In this document: positions 8,648 through 18,067 of the stretch, piece by piece
Layout: the number at the start of each line of letters is the position of its first letter
Position numbering within the stretch: the first letter of the stretch is position 1
NCBI GenBank assembly: GCA_913049535.1
Contig: CAJWYF010000004.1
Coordinates: 1-64,000 of the forward strand
DNA from: an uncultured Synechococcus sp.
Lineage (GTDB): Bacteria; Cyanobacteriota; Cyanobacteriia; PCC-6307; Cyanobiaceae
Reading direction: 5' to 3'
Length of the DNA stretch: 64,000 nucleotides
Program-made: the position numbers and the translations under genes
The notes under the pieces: model-generated
Database searches by the model: none
What the model saw: only the letters and a program-made list of their open reading frames with translations
What the model was told of the DNA's origin: nothing

Positions 8648-9701
8648 TCCGCCCATCGTCACCGGTGACGCCTTCCAGGCGACTGGCCCGGGTCACCTGT
8701 TGCAGCTCATCGCGGCGCAGCACGACATCGCCCTCGGCAAGAACGGCGCCGCTGTCCCAGTTCCAGCTGCAACGTTGCGCGCTGAGGTCCTGGTCGGGTT
8801 GCAGCAGGCGGCAGTCCTGTTTGATGGTCAGGAGAGACTGCTTCTGCTGAATTTCCAAGGCACGGCCTGAGACGTTCAGCTCCTTGAGGCTGCCCTGGGC
8901 TGGCTCAGCGGAGGTGATGCGCTCTTCGGCAGCCCACCAACGGGAACGCCCTGCCCGAATGCTCAGCGCTTCCTCAGGCTCGGTGATCAGCACAGGCGCG
9001 CTGAAGTCGTACCACTCCTTTCGGGTGTTGCCGACCAGTGAGGGGGACGACAGCCTCCGGGTCTGCTTGGGCGACGGTCTCTGGATGCCTTTGATTGGAA
9101 AATCCATGTTGATAGCGCCACTGGATGTGTTCCAGTTGACTTGTTGTGTTTCCACCTCAAGGGCTGGTGTCGCTGTCTCATCTCGCTGACCATTCCAGCT
9201 CTTGAGCTTGATACCTTTCCAGGCGAAAAGCGTATCGGTATTGGTGTGAAATCGGGCCTGGCCGGCGACAACCCTGCGGGTCAGATCAAGGAGTGTTGGC
9301 TGACCTTCAAAATTGACAACTTCATAATCACGTTGCCAGAAGACGCGTTCTGCGCGTACCACGATCTGACGATCGTCGAGAACGCGAAAGGTCACACCCT
9401 CATACAATTCAACCCGACGCCCATCATCAATCACCAGCCCTTTTGGTGCGGTAATGGTGTATTTCGGCTTGCCATCTTTGTAGATGGTGGCCACCGGATC
9501 GCTGAGGGAGGATCGTCGCTCCTCGAGTTGATAGCGCGTGAGTGGGCTGACCAGCCGCCAAAGGGGCTGGCCGTTTTCATCGGAGCGGGTCAGGTCAAGC
9601 TTCTCAAAGCGAAACGGGCGCGCTTTTTCTTTCGGTGGCTGCAGCTGCCCGCAGCTGCTCACGAGCAACCCCACCAAGACCAGGACCCATTGATGCCTCA
9701 A
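8541..9701 (-). CDS. lptC: LPS export protein LptC (lipoprotein-like)
   Basis: LptC bridges the inner-membrane LptBFG transporter to the periplasmic LPS path. The 386-residue product has an N-terminal lipobox-like signal (LVSSCG, Cys17), then repeated beta-strand segments such as KYTITAPKGLVIDDGRRVELYEG and VVRAERVFWQRDYEVVNFEG, the beta-jellyroll typical of LptC/OstA. It is roughly twice the length of E. coli LptC, which is usual in cyanobacteria. It starts at a TTG that overlaps the metG stop as TTGA. Its C-terminal 35 codons overlap the convergent CCB-type gene, where the protein is Pro/Ser/Ala-rich. Confidence 0.87.
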   Translation of the reverse strand: MRHQWVLVLVGLLVSSCGQLQPPKEKARPFRFEKLDLTRSDENGQPLWRLVSPLTRYQLEERRSSLSDPVATIYKDGKPKYTITAPKGLVIDDGRRVELYEGVTFRVLDDRQIVVRAERVFWQRDYEVVNFEGQPTLLDLTRRVVAGQARFHTNTDTLFAWKGIKLKSWNGQRDETATPALEVETQQVNWNTSSGAINMDFPIKGIQRPSPKQTRRLSSPSLVGNTRKEWYDFSAPVLITEPEEALSIRAGRSRWWAAEERITSAEPAQGSLKELNVSGRALEIQQKQSLLTIKQDCRLLQPDQDLSAQRCSWNWDSGAVLAEGDVVLRRDELQQVTRASRLEGVTGDDGRIKFSAPGQRVETQLQIQEKSPDPSAPSPAAAPVQF

Positions 9702-11233
9702 ATCGCTTCCTCCAGCTCCAGCCGCTGCAGCAGGGGGATGGGTTCAGGCAGAGGGACACCGGCTGATAGGCGTCCCCAGATCGCATCACGCTGCCAGTCG
9801 ATGGCAGGTTGATCCAGTTGCATCAGCAGACGGGAACTCAGATCGGGCAACAGCGGAGCCAGAAGCACACCAACAAGACGAGCGGTCTCTAGAACCGCAT
9901 AGAGATCCATGGCGACGGCATCACGATTCGCCGGATCTTTGATCGCGCTCCAGGGTGCTTTCTCGCTGAGATAGCCGTTGGCATCAATGGCCAGTTGCAG
10001 CGCATCCTGCGCCGCAAGGTGAAAGGCCAAAGCGCGGTAGTGAGCAGGCGCTTGATCGAGCGCTAAAGCAGCGGCGCTGGCCAAGGGGTGTTGGGTATCG
10101 GGCAGCGCCTCGGGCGCTGGTACACCGTCAAACCATTTGCGTGCCATCGCCACGGTTCGGTTCACCAGATTGCCGATGGTGTTGGCCAGATCGTTGTTGA
10201 CAAGATCCAGCAGACGCTGCTGCTGAATGTCACCATCCTCGCCGAATTGAATGTCTCTGAGTAGGTACCAGCGCACCGCATCCGCGCCGCAGCGCTCCAG
10301 CAGTCGGGCGGGATCAATGGTGTTGCCAAGGGACTTGCCCATCTTCTGGCCTTCCCTGGTGAGGAACCCGTGACCAAACACAGCTCTTGGCGGTTCGATC
10401 CCCGCTGAGAGGCACATGGCCGGCCAGTACACGGCATGAAAACGCAGAATGTCCTTGCCGATCACATGCAGGTCTGCAGGCCAGCCACGGGCGAGGGCTT
10501 TCTCAAGATCGGGCTCCTCATCGGGCTCCAGCAGGGCTGTGATGTAGCCCAGCAGCGCATCAAACCACACATAGAACGTGTGCCCGTCATGGCCGGGTAC
10601 GGGGAGTCCCCAGGGCAGATCCAGGCGTGAGATCGAGAAATCACGCAGTCCACCTTCCACGAAGCGCTCCACCTCCCGTCTGCGGCTCAAGGGTCGGATG
10701 AAACCCTCTTGCGCGATCAGTGATTCGATGTCCTGCTGATAGCGACTGAGCCGGAAAAAGAGATTGCTTTCATCGCGCCACTCCAGGCTGCGTTGATGAA
10801 TCGGGCAGATGGGGTCAGTGGCATCAGCCGCATCATCTTTGTATTCCTCACAGGCCACGCAGTACCAGCCCTGCTGGCGACCTTCAACGATGTCGCCATT
10901 GGCTTCCACCCGTTGAAAGAACTGCTCAACGATGCTGCGATGACGTGGATCCGTGGTGCGGATGAAGCGGTCATTGCTGATCCCCCAGTCCTTCCAGTTG
11001 GCCTTGAATTGGGCGCTGATCTGATCGCAATGCTGCTGTGGCTCAACGCCAGCAGCAGCAGCTGTGCGCTGAATCTTTTGCCCATGTTCATCGCAGCCGG
11101 TGATGAACATGACGTCATCACCCTGAAGTCGTTCAAACCGTGCCAAGGTGTCCACGGCCAACGTTGTATAAACGCTGCCGATGTGCGGCTTGTCGTTGAC
11201 GTAATAAAGAGGTGTTGTGAGTGTGTCAGTCAT
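9698..11233 (-). CDS. metG: Methionyl-tRNA synthetase
   Basis: Class I aminoacyl-tRNA synthetase charging tRNA-Met. The 511-residue product starts at ATG 11233, where the typical TTPLYYVNDKPHIGS begins. An in-frame extension to 11293 would collide with the divergent FAD gene. Motifs include HIGS (residues 17-20), a zinc-knuckle-like CVACEEY...CPIH, and the KMSKS-equivalent KMGKS. It lacks the C-terminal tRNA-binding homodimer domain of E. coli MetG, as in many cyanobacteria. It overlaps lptC downstream by TTGA, suggesting co-translation. Cytosolic and essential. Confidence 0.97.
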   Translation of the reverse strand: MTDTLTTPLYYVNDKPHIGSVYTTLAVDTLARFERLQGDDVMFITGCDEHGQKIQRTAAAAGVEPQQHCDQISAQFKANWKDWGISNDRFIRTTDPRHRSIVEQFFQRVEANGDIVEGRQQGWYCVACEEYKDDAADATDPICPIHQRSLEWRDESNLFFRLSRYQQDIESLIAQEGFIRPLSRRREVERFVEGGLRDFSISRLDLPWGLPVPGHDGHTFYVWFDALLGYITALLEPDEEPDLEKALARGWPADLHVIGKDILRFHAVYWPAMCLSAGIEPPRAVFGHGFLTREGQKMGKSLGNTIDPARLLERCGADAVRWYLLRDIQFGEDGDIQQQRLLDLVNNDLANTIGNLVNRTVAMARKWFDGVPAPEALPDTQHPLASAAALALDQAPAHYRALAFHLAAQDALQLAIDANGYLSEKAPWSAIKDPANRDAVAMDLYAVLETARLVGVLLAPLLPDLSSRLLMQLDQPAIDWQRDAIWGRLSAGVPLPEPIPLLQRLELEEAI

Positions 11234-11291
11234 CGCTGGGAGTTTACCGACTGAATCCGGGGCAGCATGGTGATTCAGGCAGGCCTGGGCC

Positions 11292-12998
11292 ATGGTGACT
11301 GATCGTCAGCACACCCCTGTTCTCGTGCTTGGCGGTGGTTGTGGTGGCGCTGCTGCGGCGCTGCAAACGGCCCGCTGTGGTGTCGAGGTCGTTCTCGTCA
11401 CGCCGGGCATCTGGTTGGGGGGGATGCTCACCGCTGGTGGGGTGAGTGCCCCCGACGGCAATGAACTGGCGGCATGGCAGACGGGACTCTGGGGTGCCCT
11501 GCTGCAGCAGTTGCGCCTGGAGATCAGGGACGGTCTCGATCACAACTGGGTCAGCTGCTTTGGTTTTCCGCCTGCTGCTGCAGAAGCGGTGCTGCAGCGT
11601 TGGGTGCAGCAGGAGCCCTTGCTGCACTGGAGGCCCTGCACCCTGGTGCGGAGCTTGCAGCGGCAGGGGGACCGCTTGCTCAGTGTGCAGCTCGAGGGTC
11701 GCGACGGTCTGACAACCATGGCGTTTGATCTGCTGGTGGATGGCAGTGAACTGGCCGACAGCCTGGCGCTGGCGGATCTCCCCCACCGCCAAGGCTGGGA
11801 AGCCCAGCAGCAGTGGGATGAACCCAGTGCGCCCACGGCTGAGCGTCTCGCAGCCGATCCGTTTTTGATGGCACAGCCGTTGCAATCGCCGACCTGGGTG
11901 TTGACAGCACGCTGGAGCGGCCCATGGGCTCAGATCAAGCCACCACAGCAGAAGCCGCCTGCACCCTTTTCCAGTTGCCTCGATCGCTTTGATCTCGGCC
12001 AGCTGCTCAGTTACGGGCGCCTGCCTGGTGGGTTGGTCATGCTCAATTGGCCCCTCGATGGCAATGACTGGCACGAGGACCCCGGCGCCTGCCTGAGCGG
12101 TGATCCAGCCAGAGCCAGGAGGCAGTTGGAGGCCATGGCCGAACACAGCCGTTCGTTTTTAAGCGCGTTGCAGGACCTTGCCGGGCCCCAGCTGCAGGAT
12201 TCCGGTGCCTATCCCGGCGGGTCGCTCGCCCTGCAGCCCTACTGGCGTGAATCCCGGCGGTTGATCGGCCACAGCACGGTCACCGAGCTCATGTTGTTGC
12301 CTGGCCACGACGCAGGCGATCCCTCAGGGGCCGTCGCAGTGGGCAACTACGCCAATGACCATCACTACCCCGGCGATGACTGGCCCCTGGCGACCAAGCA
12401 ACACCTCTGGGGTGGTCGCTGCAGCGGGACGCCCTTCACGATCCCGCTGAGCGCTTTGCATGGTCCTGATGCTGTGAATCTGGTGATGGCCGAGAAGGGG
12501 TTCAGCGTCTCCCACATCGCCAATGGAGCCACACGCCTTGGGCCGCTGCTGTTGCAGATCGGTCAGGCTGCAGGCGGTGCCGCTGCCCTCTGCGCGCGCC
12601 ACCGTTGCCTGCCAGCCGATCTTGCTGTCGCCGAGCTGCAGAGCCTCTTGATCCACGACAGCAAAGCTCCGGTCGCCGTGGCTCCTGCCGCTGATCTGGC
12701 CTGGCATGACCCCCATTGGCGCGACCTGCAGCAGCAGCTCATTGATGGGGAGAATCCGAGGATTCAGCCTGCTGTGGCGCCTGCTGAGCCCGGCGAGGAA
12801 TCCGCCTGGATGCAGATCAGTATCGAAGCGGAGGACGGGTGGTTCGGCCTTGATGCCGCTGGCAGGCGTTGGCGCCTGATCACCCTGGAGCCTGCGGTGG
12901 TCCACGTTCTGCCCTTGGCCCATGGTCAACACCGCCAGCTCGTTGGTCGCGCCAACCCCTGGGGCCCCTGGTGGCGGATCAACAGGGTGTTGCCGTGA
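11292..12998 (+). CDS. FAD-dependent oxidoreductase
   Basis: A 568-residue flavoprotein with an N-terminal Rossmann motif GGGCGGAAAA (about 14-24) and an LGGMLTAGGVSAPDG segment typical of the FAD-dependent oxidoreductase family that includes xanthan-lyase-associated and LodB-like proteins. The central HYPGDDWP and GRCSGTPFTIPLSAL segments also fit. The substrate cannot be read from sequence. It is divergent from metG with 58 bases between starts, and its last 20 bases overlap the convergent RNase gene. No signal peptide, so probably cytosolic. Confidence 0.78.
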   Translation: MVTDRQHTPVLVLGGGCGGAAAALQTARCGVEVVLVTPGIWLGGMLTAGGVSAPDGNELAAWQTGLWGALLQQLRLEIRDGLDHNWVSCFGFPPAAAEAVLQRWVQQEPLLHWRPCTLVRSLQRQGDRLLSVQLEGRDGLTTMAFDLLVDGSELADSLALADLPHRQGWEAQQQWDEPSAPTAERLAADPFLMAQPLQSPTWVLTARWSGPWAQIKPPQQKPPAPFSSCLDRFDLGQLLSYGRLPGGLVMLNWPLDGNDWHEDPGACLSGDPARARRQLEAMAEHSRSFLSALQDLAGPQLQDSGAYPGGSLALQPYWRESRRLIGHSTVTELMLLPGHDAGDPSGAVAVGNYANDHHYPGDDWPLATKQHLWGGRCSGTPFTIPLSALHGPDAVNLVMAEKGFSVSHIANGATRLGPLLLQIGQAAGGAAALCARHRCLPADLAVAELQSLLIHDSKAPVAVAPAADLAWHDPHWRDLQQQLIDGENPRIQPAVAPAEPGEESAWMQISIEAEDGWFGLDAAGRRWRLITLEPAVVHVLPLAHGQHRQLVGRANPWGPWWRINRVLP

Positions 12999-15009
12999 GG
13001 CGGAGCAGATCCTCTGCAGGGTTGACGTCTGTGACAACGAGCTGGAGTGCCTGGCCGGGTTCCGCGTTGCCTTCAATCCGAGCTGGTAGATCCATCGCCC
13101 AGGCATCGACTCTGACCAGGGCCAGTTGCAGGTCTTCCCGCAACCACCGCAGCAGCAGGCTTTGGAAAGGGCCTTTCCCTTGCTGGCTTTCGAACAACCA
13201 CTGCAACAGAGCCTGACGTTGGTCCTGCCGGGCAATGAGGCTGGCTTCACGATTGAGCTGATCGCTGCGCTCCAGCAGCGGCGTCAGCTGTTCAGCGCTC
13301 AGCGGTGGGCTGCTGGGATGGAGCAAGCCCATCTGGGCGAGCCACTGGCGATGGGCCAGCAGGTCACCGTAACGACGGATCGGTGATGTCCACTGCAGGT
13401 AGGCCTGCAGACCCAGGGATTGGTGGGGTTCAGCAACGCAGCTGGTGCGGCTGCGGCTGAGGGCACCGCGTTGATGCGCCCAGCGCACCGGGCCGTCCTC
13501 AAAGCGCAAGGCAGCCTCCATGCGCTCAGGCTCGGCACCCGGCTGCCCCCGGAAGGGCATGGCCAGATCGTGCTCACTGCACCACTGGGCCATTGCCGCT
13601 CCAGCGAGCACCATGGCTTCGGCCACAAGCAAACGGGCCGGGCTTGGTTCACTTACCTCCAATTGAAGTTCAGCCGTTTCTCCCTTGCGGAACAACCGAC
13701 CTTCCGCCTGATCCATCAGTAGACCGCCCTGGGCTTGGCGCCAGAGGCGGCGTTGCTGCATCAATCCATGCAGATCAGCGAGATCAGGATCTTCCGGTGG
13801 AGCCAGTTCAATCAAATCATCAGCGTCCTCATAGCTGAGGCGGTAGGACACCTTGATCCAGCTGCGGCAGCTCTGCACAAGGCTGATGGCACCGTTTTGA
13901 TCCAGGCCGATCGCCACGCTGATCGCCGCTTGGCGGCGTCCGGGCAGCAGGCTCAAGGGACCGGCTGCCAATTCGAGCGGCAGCATCGGCTGTAATCCAC
14001 TGCTGAGATACAAGGTGCTGCCGCGCCGTCGGGCCTCCTGATCGAGGGGGGACCCTGGGGCGATCAGGCGGTGGGGATCGGCGATGTGGACCCAGATTCG
14101 GTCGCCCTCCGAGCGCCGCTCGATGCCGATGGCGTCATCCACCTCGCGGGTGTCAGCCGAGTCAATCGCGAAGCAGGGCAGGGCACTGAGGTCCTGGCGT
14201 GATTCATCACCAGGGGCTGTGAGCTCAGAGGTGAGCAGTTCCTTCACCTGCTGCAGGCAGTCCGCTGGAAAGCCCTGCTGCCAGGCCGATCCCAGCAAGG
14301 CCAACGGCTGTCCTTGCTGCAGGAGTCCGAGATCCATCAGCAAGGACTGCAGGCTTGTGGCTGAACCGTCGTAGCCCGCTGTGTTCAAGGCCCCGTTGAT
14401 GTCCTCATCCAGCGCGATGGCCTTGGGATCGTCGGCAACGGCCAACCGCTCCAGCTGCTGCCGCAGGTGCTGAATCAGGGGCTCGTCCTGGCCCCAATCA
14501 AGGCTCTGGCGTTGGGCCAGCTGCTCGAGAACATGGCGGTCGCGCTGCTCACGCAGCTGTTTGAGACGACGCTCTCGCCGCATCAACCTGAGCTCTGCCG
14601 CTGAGCGGGGAATGATCTCCTCTTTGCGCAGACGAAAGAGATCCTGCGGGCCCATCAAGCTCAACCAGGCCGAAGCCCGATCAGCCAAATCAGGCTCTGC
14701 GCGCAGCAAGCGGCAGAACTCCGCCAGATCCAGTGGTTGTTCCGGCTCAGAGCGGGCGGTCGCCTCCTGCCATGCGGTGGCCAGCAGCGTCCGCGGCAGT
14801 GGCATGGCTTGGAGCGCATGCCTGATCGACCCGGCATCATCCAATCCCGAGCTGATCAGGCTTAACTCACGCACTGCAACGGGTTTGCTGCCAGCCCCAC
14901 CCGATGGATCAGCCAGCCGTGCCTTGCCTTTGAGCACGTCCTGAATCAGGGCGAGGCGCGCCGAGCGGTTGGCGGCCAGATGGCCGACCAGATCACCGGA
15001 TTTCAGCAC
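12979..15009 (-). CDS. RNase II/RNase R family exoribonuclease
   Basis: A 676-residue protein with an RNB catalytic domain from about residue 280. The FAIDSADTREVDDAIGIE motif supplies the metal-binding aspartates and is followed by VWVHIADP-like and RRRGSTLYL segments. The N-terminal half is helical and charged. The C-terminal 60 residues look like a degenerate S1 RNA-binding fold. Cyanobacterial homologs are annotated as RNase II/R or as Zam. It starts at GTG 15009, just 13 bases after rpsR, and probably forms an operon rpmG-rpsR-RNase. The link to ribosomal proteins suggests a role in rRNA or mRNA turnover. Confidence 0.9.
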   Translation of the reverse strand: MLKSGDLVGHLAANRSARLALIQDVLKGKARLADPSGGAGSKPVAVRELSLISSGLDDAGSIRHALQAMPLPRTLLATAWQEATARSEPEQPLDLAEFCRLLRAEPDLADRASAWLSLMGPQDLFRLRKEEIIPRSAAELRLMRRERRLKQLREQRDRHVLEQLAQRQSLDWGQDEPLIQHLRQQLERLAVADDPKAIALDEDINGALNTAGYDGSATSLQSLLMDLGLLQQGQPLALLGSAWQQGFPADCLQQVKELLTSELTAPGDESRQDLSALPCFAIDSADTREVDDAIGIERRSEGDRIWVHIADPHRLIAPGSPLDQEARRRGSTLYLSSGLQPMLPLELAAGPLSLLPGRRQAAISVAIGLDQNGAISLVQSCRSWIKVSYRLSYEDADDLIELAPPEDPDLADLHGLMQQRRLWRQAQGGLLMDQAEGRLFRKGETAELQLEVSEPSPARLLVAEAMVLAGAAMAQWCSEHDLAMPFRGQPGAEPERMEAALRFEDGPVRWAHQRGALSRSRTSCVAEPHQSLGLQAYLQWTSPIRRYGDLLAHRQWLAQMGLLHPSSPPLSAEQLTPLLERSDQLNREASLIARQDQRQALLQWLFESQQGKGPFQSLLLRWLREDLQLALVRVDAWAMDLPARIEGNAEPGQALQLVVTDVNPAEDLLRLTATPC

Positions 15010-15022
15010 TGCGGCTGGGGGA

Positions 15023-15244
15023 TCAACCCTCCGGGTTGACGAAAGGCAGCAGCGCCATGATGCGCGCCCGCTTCACCGAGGTGGTGAGATCACGTTGCTG
15101 CTTAGCCGTCAGGCCGGTCATCCGGCGGGGCAGCAACTTGCCGCGCTCAGTGATGAATTTCTTGAGCAGATCGATGTCCTTGTAATCGATCGGATCACCA
15201 GGCTTGATCGGGGAAAGACGCTTTTTGAAGAAAGAGCTGGACAT
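15023..15244 (-). CDS. rpsR: 30S ribosomal protein S18
   Basis: A 73-residue S18, which sits on the 30S platform beside S6 and S11. The [17 protein letters not shown] and [31 protein letters not shown]-type segments are diagnostic, and length is normal for cyanobacteria. The start at ATG 15244 is well supported by family similarity. It lies 72 bases downstream of rpmG and 13 bases upstream of the RNase II-like gene. Confidence 0.98.
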   Translation of the reverse strand: MSSSFFKKRLSPIKPGDPIDYKDIDLLKKFITERGKLLPRRMTGLTAKQQRDLTTSVKRARIMALLPFVNPEG

Positions 15245-15316
15245 GAAAAATCAAAGAGAGTCGTTGAAAACAGTCATGGGCCGGATGGCTTATGCCTCCA
15301 CTGATGCCCCTGGGAA

Positions 15317-15511
15317 TCACTTGATTTCCTTGTGGACAGTCATCTTGTTGTCGTAAGGACAGAACTTCTTGATCTCCAGCCTTTCGGTGGTGTTGCGGCG
15401 ATTCTTCTCAGTCGTGTAACGGGACACGCCTTGAGCCCGCTTATCAGTGTTGGACCGGCATTCGGTGCACTCGAGAGTGACCGTGATCCGGACGCCCTTG
15501 TTCTTGGCCAT
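15317..15511 (-). CDS. rpmG: 50S ribosomal protein L33
   Basis: A 64-residue L33 starting [15 protein letters not shown] at ATG 15511. A longer in-frame extension to 15907 runs across pheT and is spurious. The N-terminal CTEC pair is present, but the second pair reads CPYD where I expect CPxC, so one of the four zinc cysteines is replaced by Asp. The rest ([20 protein letters not shown]) is canonical. It is the first gene of the rpmG-rpsR-RNase run and divergent from pheT, with 102 bases between. Confidence 0.97.
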   Translation of the reverse strand: MAKNKGVRITVTLECTECRSNTDKRAQGVSRYTTEKNRRNTTERLEIKKFCPYDNKMTVHKEIK

Positions 15512-15613
15512 GGAAGGACGTGCGCTGCTTGAGCGAGACGTTGTGACAATCCGCCACCATAGCCGATAGACATTGGCTGATCGGTAGGATCCGCCGGTCT
15601 CAGGCAAAGATCG

Positions 15614-18067
15614 ATGCGCGTTTCGCTGCAGTGGCTTCAGGAGCTGGTGCCGTTTCGCTGCGAGCCCGATGAACTGGCTGAGCGTCTCTCCATGGCGGGC
15701 TTTGAAGTCGAGGAAGACGAGAATCTTGCCGCCAGAGCCCAGGGCGTTGTGGTCGGGCGGGTGCTGAGCAAGGAACCCCATCCCGATGCCAACAAGCTCA
15801 ACGTTTGCCGCGTCGATGCCGGCGGCAGCGAACCGTTGCAGATCGTTTGCGGCGCTGCCAATGTCCGAGAGGGCATGGACGTGGCCGTCGCCACCGTCGG
15901 CAGCCACCTGCCCGCCGTCGAGCTGACCATCAAGCCCGCCAAATTGCGCGGCGTTGACAGCTGCGGGATGCTCTGCTCGCTCTCGGAGATGGGCCTGGAA
16001 ACCAGTTCTGCCGGCCTAGTGGACCTGGCGGAGGTGGCGGAGCAAGCCGGAGTGCCAGTGCCTGCCATCGGCTCACCCGTTGGCCCATTGCTTGGGCTCA
16101 CCGATCGCATTTTTGAGCTGGCAATCACGGCAAACCGTCCCGATGGCCTCTCGATGCTGGGCATCGCGCGCGAAGTGGCGGCCCTCGAGCAGGTCGAACT
16201 CCAGGCGCCACCAGTCCATGCGTTGGCTCCTGCCGAGCCGCTTGATGATGCGGGCCTGCTGGAGAACAGCCGCATCTTTTCGCTCACCGCACTCAGCGGG
16301 GTCACGGTTGGGCCTTCGCCGCAGTGGTTGCAACAGCGGCTTGATGCGGCCGGGCAGCGCAGCGTCAACAACCTGGTGGATATCACCAATTTGGTGATGC
16401 TGGAAACCGGGCAACCCCTGCACGCTTACGACAGCAGCCGCCTTGAGCAGCCTGCGGCCCAAGCCTTTTCGCTTCGGGCTGCCCGCCCCGGTGAGACCTT
16501 GTTGCTGCTCGATGGTGAGCAGCGTGAGCTCGGTTGCGACAACCTCCTGGTGACCAATGCGGACCAACCCATCGCATTGGCTGGTGTGATGGGTGGTGAG
16601 ACCAGCTCGGTGCGCGAAGGCACCACCACCGTGCTGCTTGAGGCCGCTGTCTTTGCGCCACCGCGCGTTCGACGCAGCAGCCGTGCTGCTGGATTGCGCA
16701 GCGAATCCAGTGCCCGCTTCGAGCGCGGTGTCCCTGAGGCCCTGACGTTGCGCGCGGCTGATCGGGCTGTGGCGTTGATCCAGGAGCTCTGCGGCGCCAG
16801 CGTTGAGGGGCGCTGGTGTGCTGGAGGTGCTGCCGTTGACCAGGCTCCCGTGGTGCTGCGCCGCCTCGCCCTTGATCGCTTGCTTGGCCCCATCCAGGAC
16901 AGCGAGGGGCAGGAGTCCGTTATCGCCGATGACGTCGTCGCGGAGATCCTCCAACGCCTTGGTTGCCGTGTTGAGGCCGACCTCGATGCAGACGGTCAAG
17001 TGGAGTGTTGGCAGGTGGTGGTTCCCCCCTCCAGGAGCCATGACCTGCTGCGGGAGGTGGACCTGATCGAGGAGATCGGCCGCCTGATCGGCTTTGATCG
17101 TTTCGGCAGCCACCTACCCGATCCTGTTGTGCCCGGTGGGCTTGAGCTGCAGCAGCAGCTCGTGCGACGCCTGCGTGCGGCCCTGCGTCACGGAGGCCTG
17201 CAGGAGCTCAGCCACCTGTCCTTGGTCCCCAAAGACGCTGACGGCGATGGGACCCAGGTGGCGCTCAGCAATCCTCTGCTGGCCGACTACGGCCATTTGC
17301 GCACCGAGCTGAGCACTGGCCTGCTGCAAGCGGCACAACGCAATCTCCAGGCATCCCAGCCAGCGTTCTGGGGCTTTGAATTCGGCAAGGTGTTCACCCG
17401 GCTGGAGGGCGATTACGCAGAAGAAGAGCGTGTGTGTGGAGTCCTGGCTGGTGTGCGCCGCAGCGAGTCCTGGAGTGCGAGCCCAGACAGTTCCCAGCTG
17501 GACTACCACCAGGGGCGTGGCTTGCTGCAACAGGCCTTGGCCGAGATCGGTCTGTGGCTGCAGGACCGTCGCCTCAGCGATCACCCTCAACTTCATCCTG
17601 GGCGAGCCGCGTCATTGGTTCTCGAGGGCAAGGTGATCGGCGTGTTTGGTGAGCTGCATCCCGCTGTGGCAGAAGCCCACGATCTGCCCGCCGGGTGTCT
17701 GCTCTTTGATCTGGCCATGGCGCCGGTGCTGACGGCAGCAGCACGCCCCAATCGCTCGACCCCGGTCTTCAAGCCCTACGCCACGGTTCCTGCGAGCGAG
17801 CGCGACATCGCTTGTGTTGTTGACGATGCCGTGGAAGCCGGTGCCGTGCTCCAGGCCATCAACAAAGCAGGTGGTGCCTTGTTGGAACACGTGGAGTTGC
17901 TCGACCGCTACAGCGGCGACCCCATTCCTGCAGGTCAGTGCAGCCTGGCCGTGCGCATGCGATTCCGCGATGCCAAGGCAACGTTGCGCGATGAGCAGGT
18001 GGAGCCCCTGGTCGAGAAGGTGCGTGCTGCCTTGCAGCGGCAGTTCAACGCTGAGCTCCGGGTCTGA
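15614..18067 (+). CDS. pheT: Phenylalanyl-tRNA synthetase beta subunit
   Basis: The large subunit of the alpha2-beta2 PheRS that charges tRNA-Phe. At 817 residues it has normal domain order: an N-terminal EMAP/tRNA-binding fold ([19 protein letters not shown], about 45-160), the B3/B4 editing region ([19 protein letters not shown] onward), the B5 DNA-binding-like domain, a catalytic-like core, and the FDX-ACB anticodon-binding domain at the end ([17 protein letters not shown]). pheS is not in the window. The 3' end overlaps the convergent rlmD by 23 bases. Confidence 0.98.
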   Translation: MRVSLQWLQELVPFRCEPDELAERLSMAGFEVEEDENLAARAQGVVVGRVLSKEPHPDANKLNVCRVDAGGSEPLQIVCGAANVREGMDVAVATVGSHLPAVELTIKPAKLRGVDSCGMLCSLSEMGLETSSAGLVDLAEVAEQAGVPVPAIGSPVGPLLGLTDRIFELAITANRPDGLSMLGIAREVAALEQVELQAPPVHALAPAEPLDDAGLLENSRIFSLTALSGVTVGPSPQWLQQRLDAAGQRSVNNLVDITNLVMLETGQPLHAYDSSRLEQPAAQAFSLRAARPGETLLLLDGEQRELGCDNLLVTNADQPIALAGVMGGETSSVREGTTTVLLEAAVFAPPRVRRSSRAAGLRSESSARFERGVPEALTLRAADRAVALIQELCGASVEGRWCAGGAAVDQAPVVLRRLALDRLLGPIQDSEGQESVIADDVVAEILQRLGCRVEADLDADGQVECWQVVVPPSRSHDLLREVDLIEEIGRLIGFDRFGSHLPDPVVPGGLELQQQLVRRLRAALRHGGLQELSHLSLVPKDADGDGTQVALSNPLLADYGHLRTELSTGLLQAAQRNLQASQPAFWGFEFGKVFTRLEGDYAEEERVCGVLAGVRRSESWSASPDSSQLDYHQGRGLLQQALAEIGLWLQDRRLSDHPQLHPGRAASLVLEGKVIGVFGELHPAVAEAHDLPAGCLLFDLAMAPVLTAAARPNRSTPVFKPYATVPASERDIACVVDDAVEAGAVLQAINKAGGALLEHVELLDRYSGDPIPAGQCSLAVRMRFRDAKATLRDEQVEPLVEKVRAALQRQFNAELRV

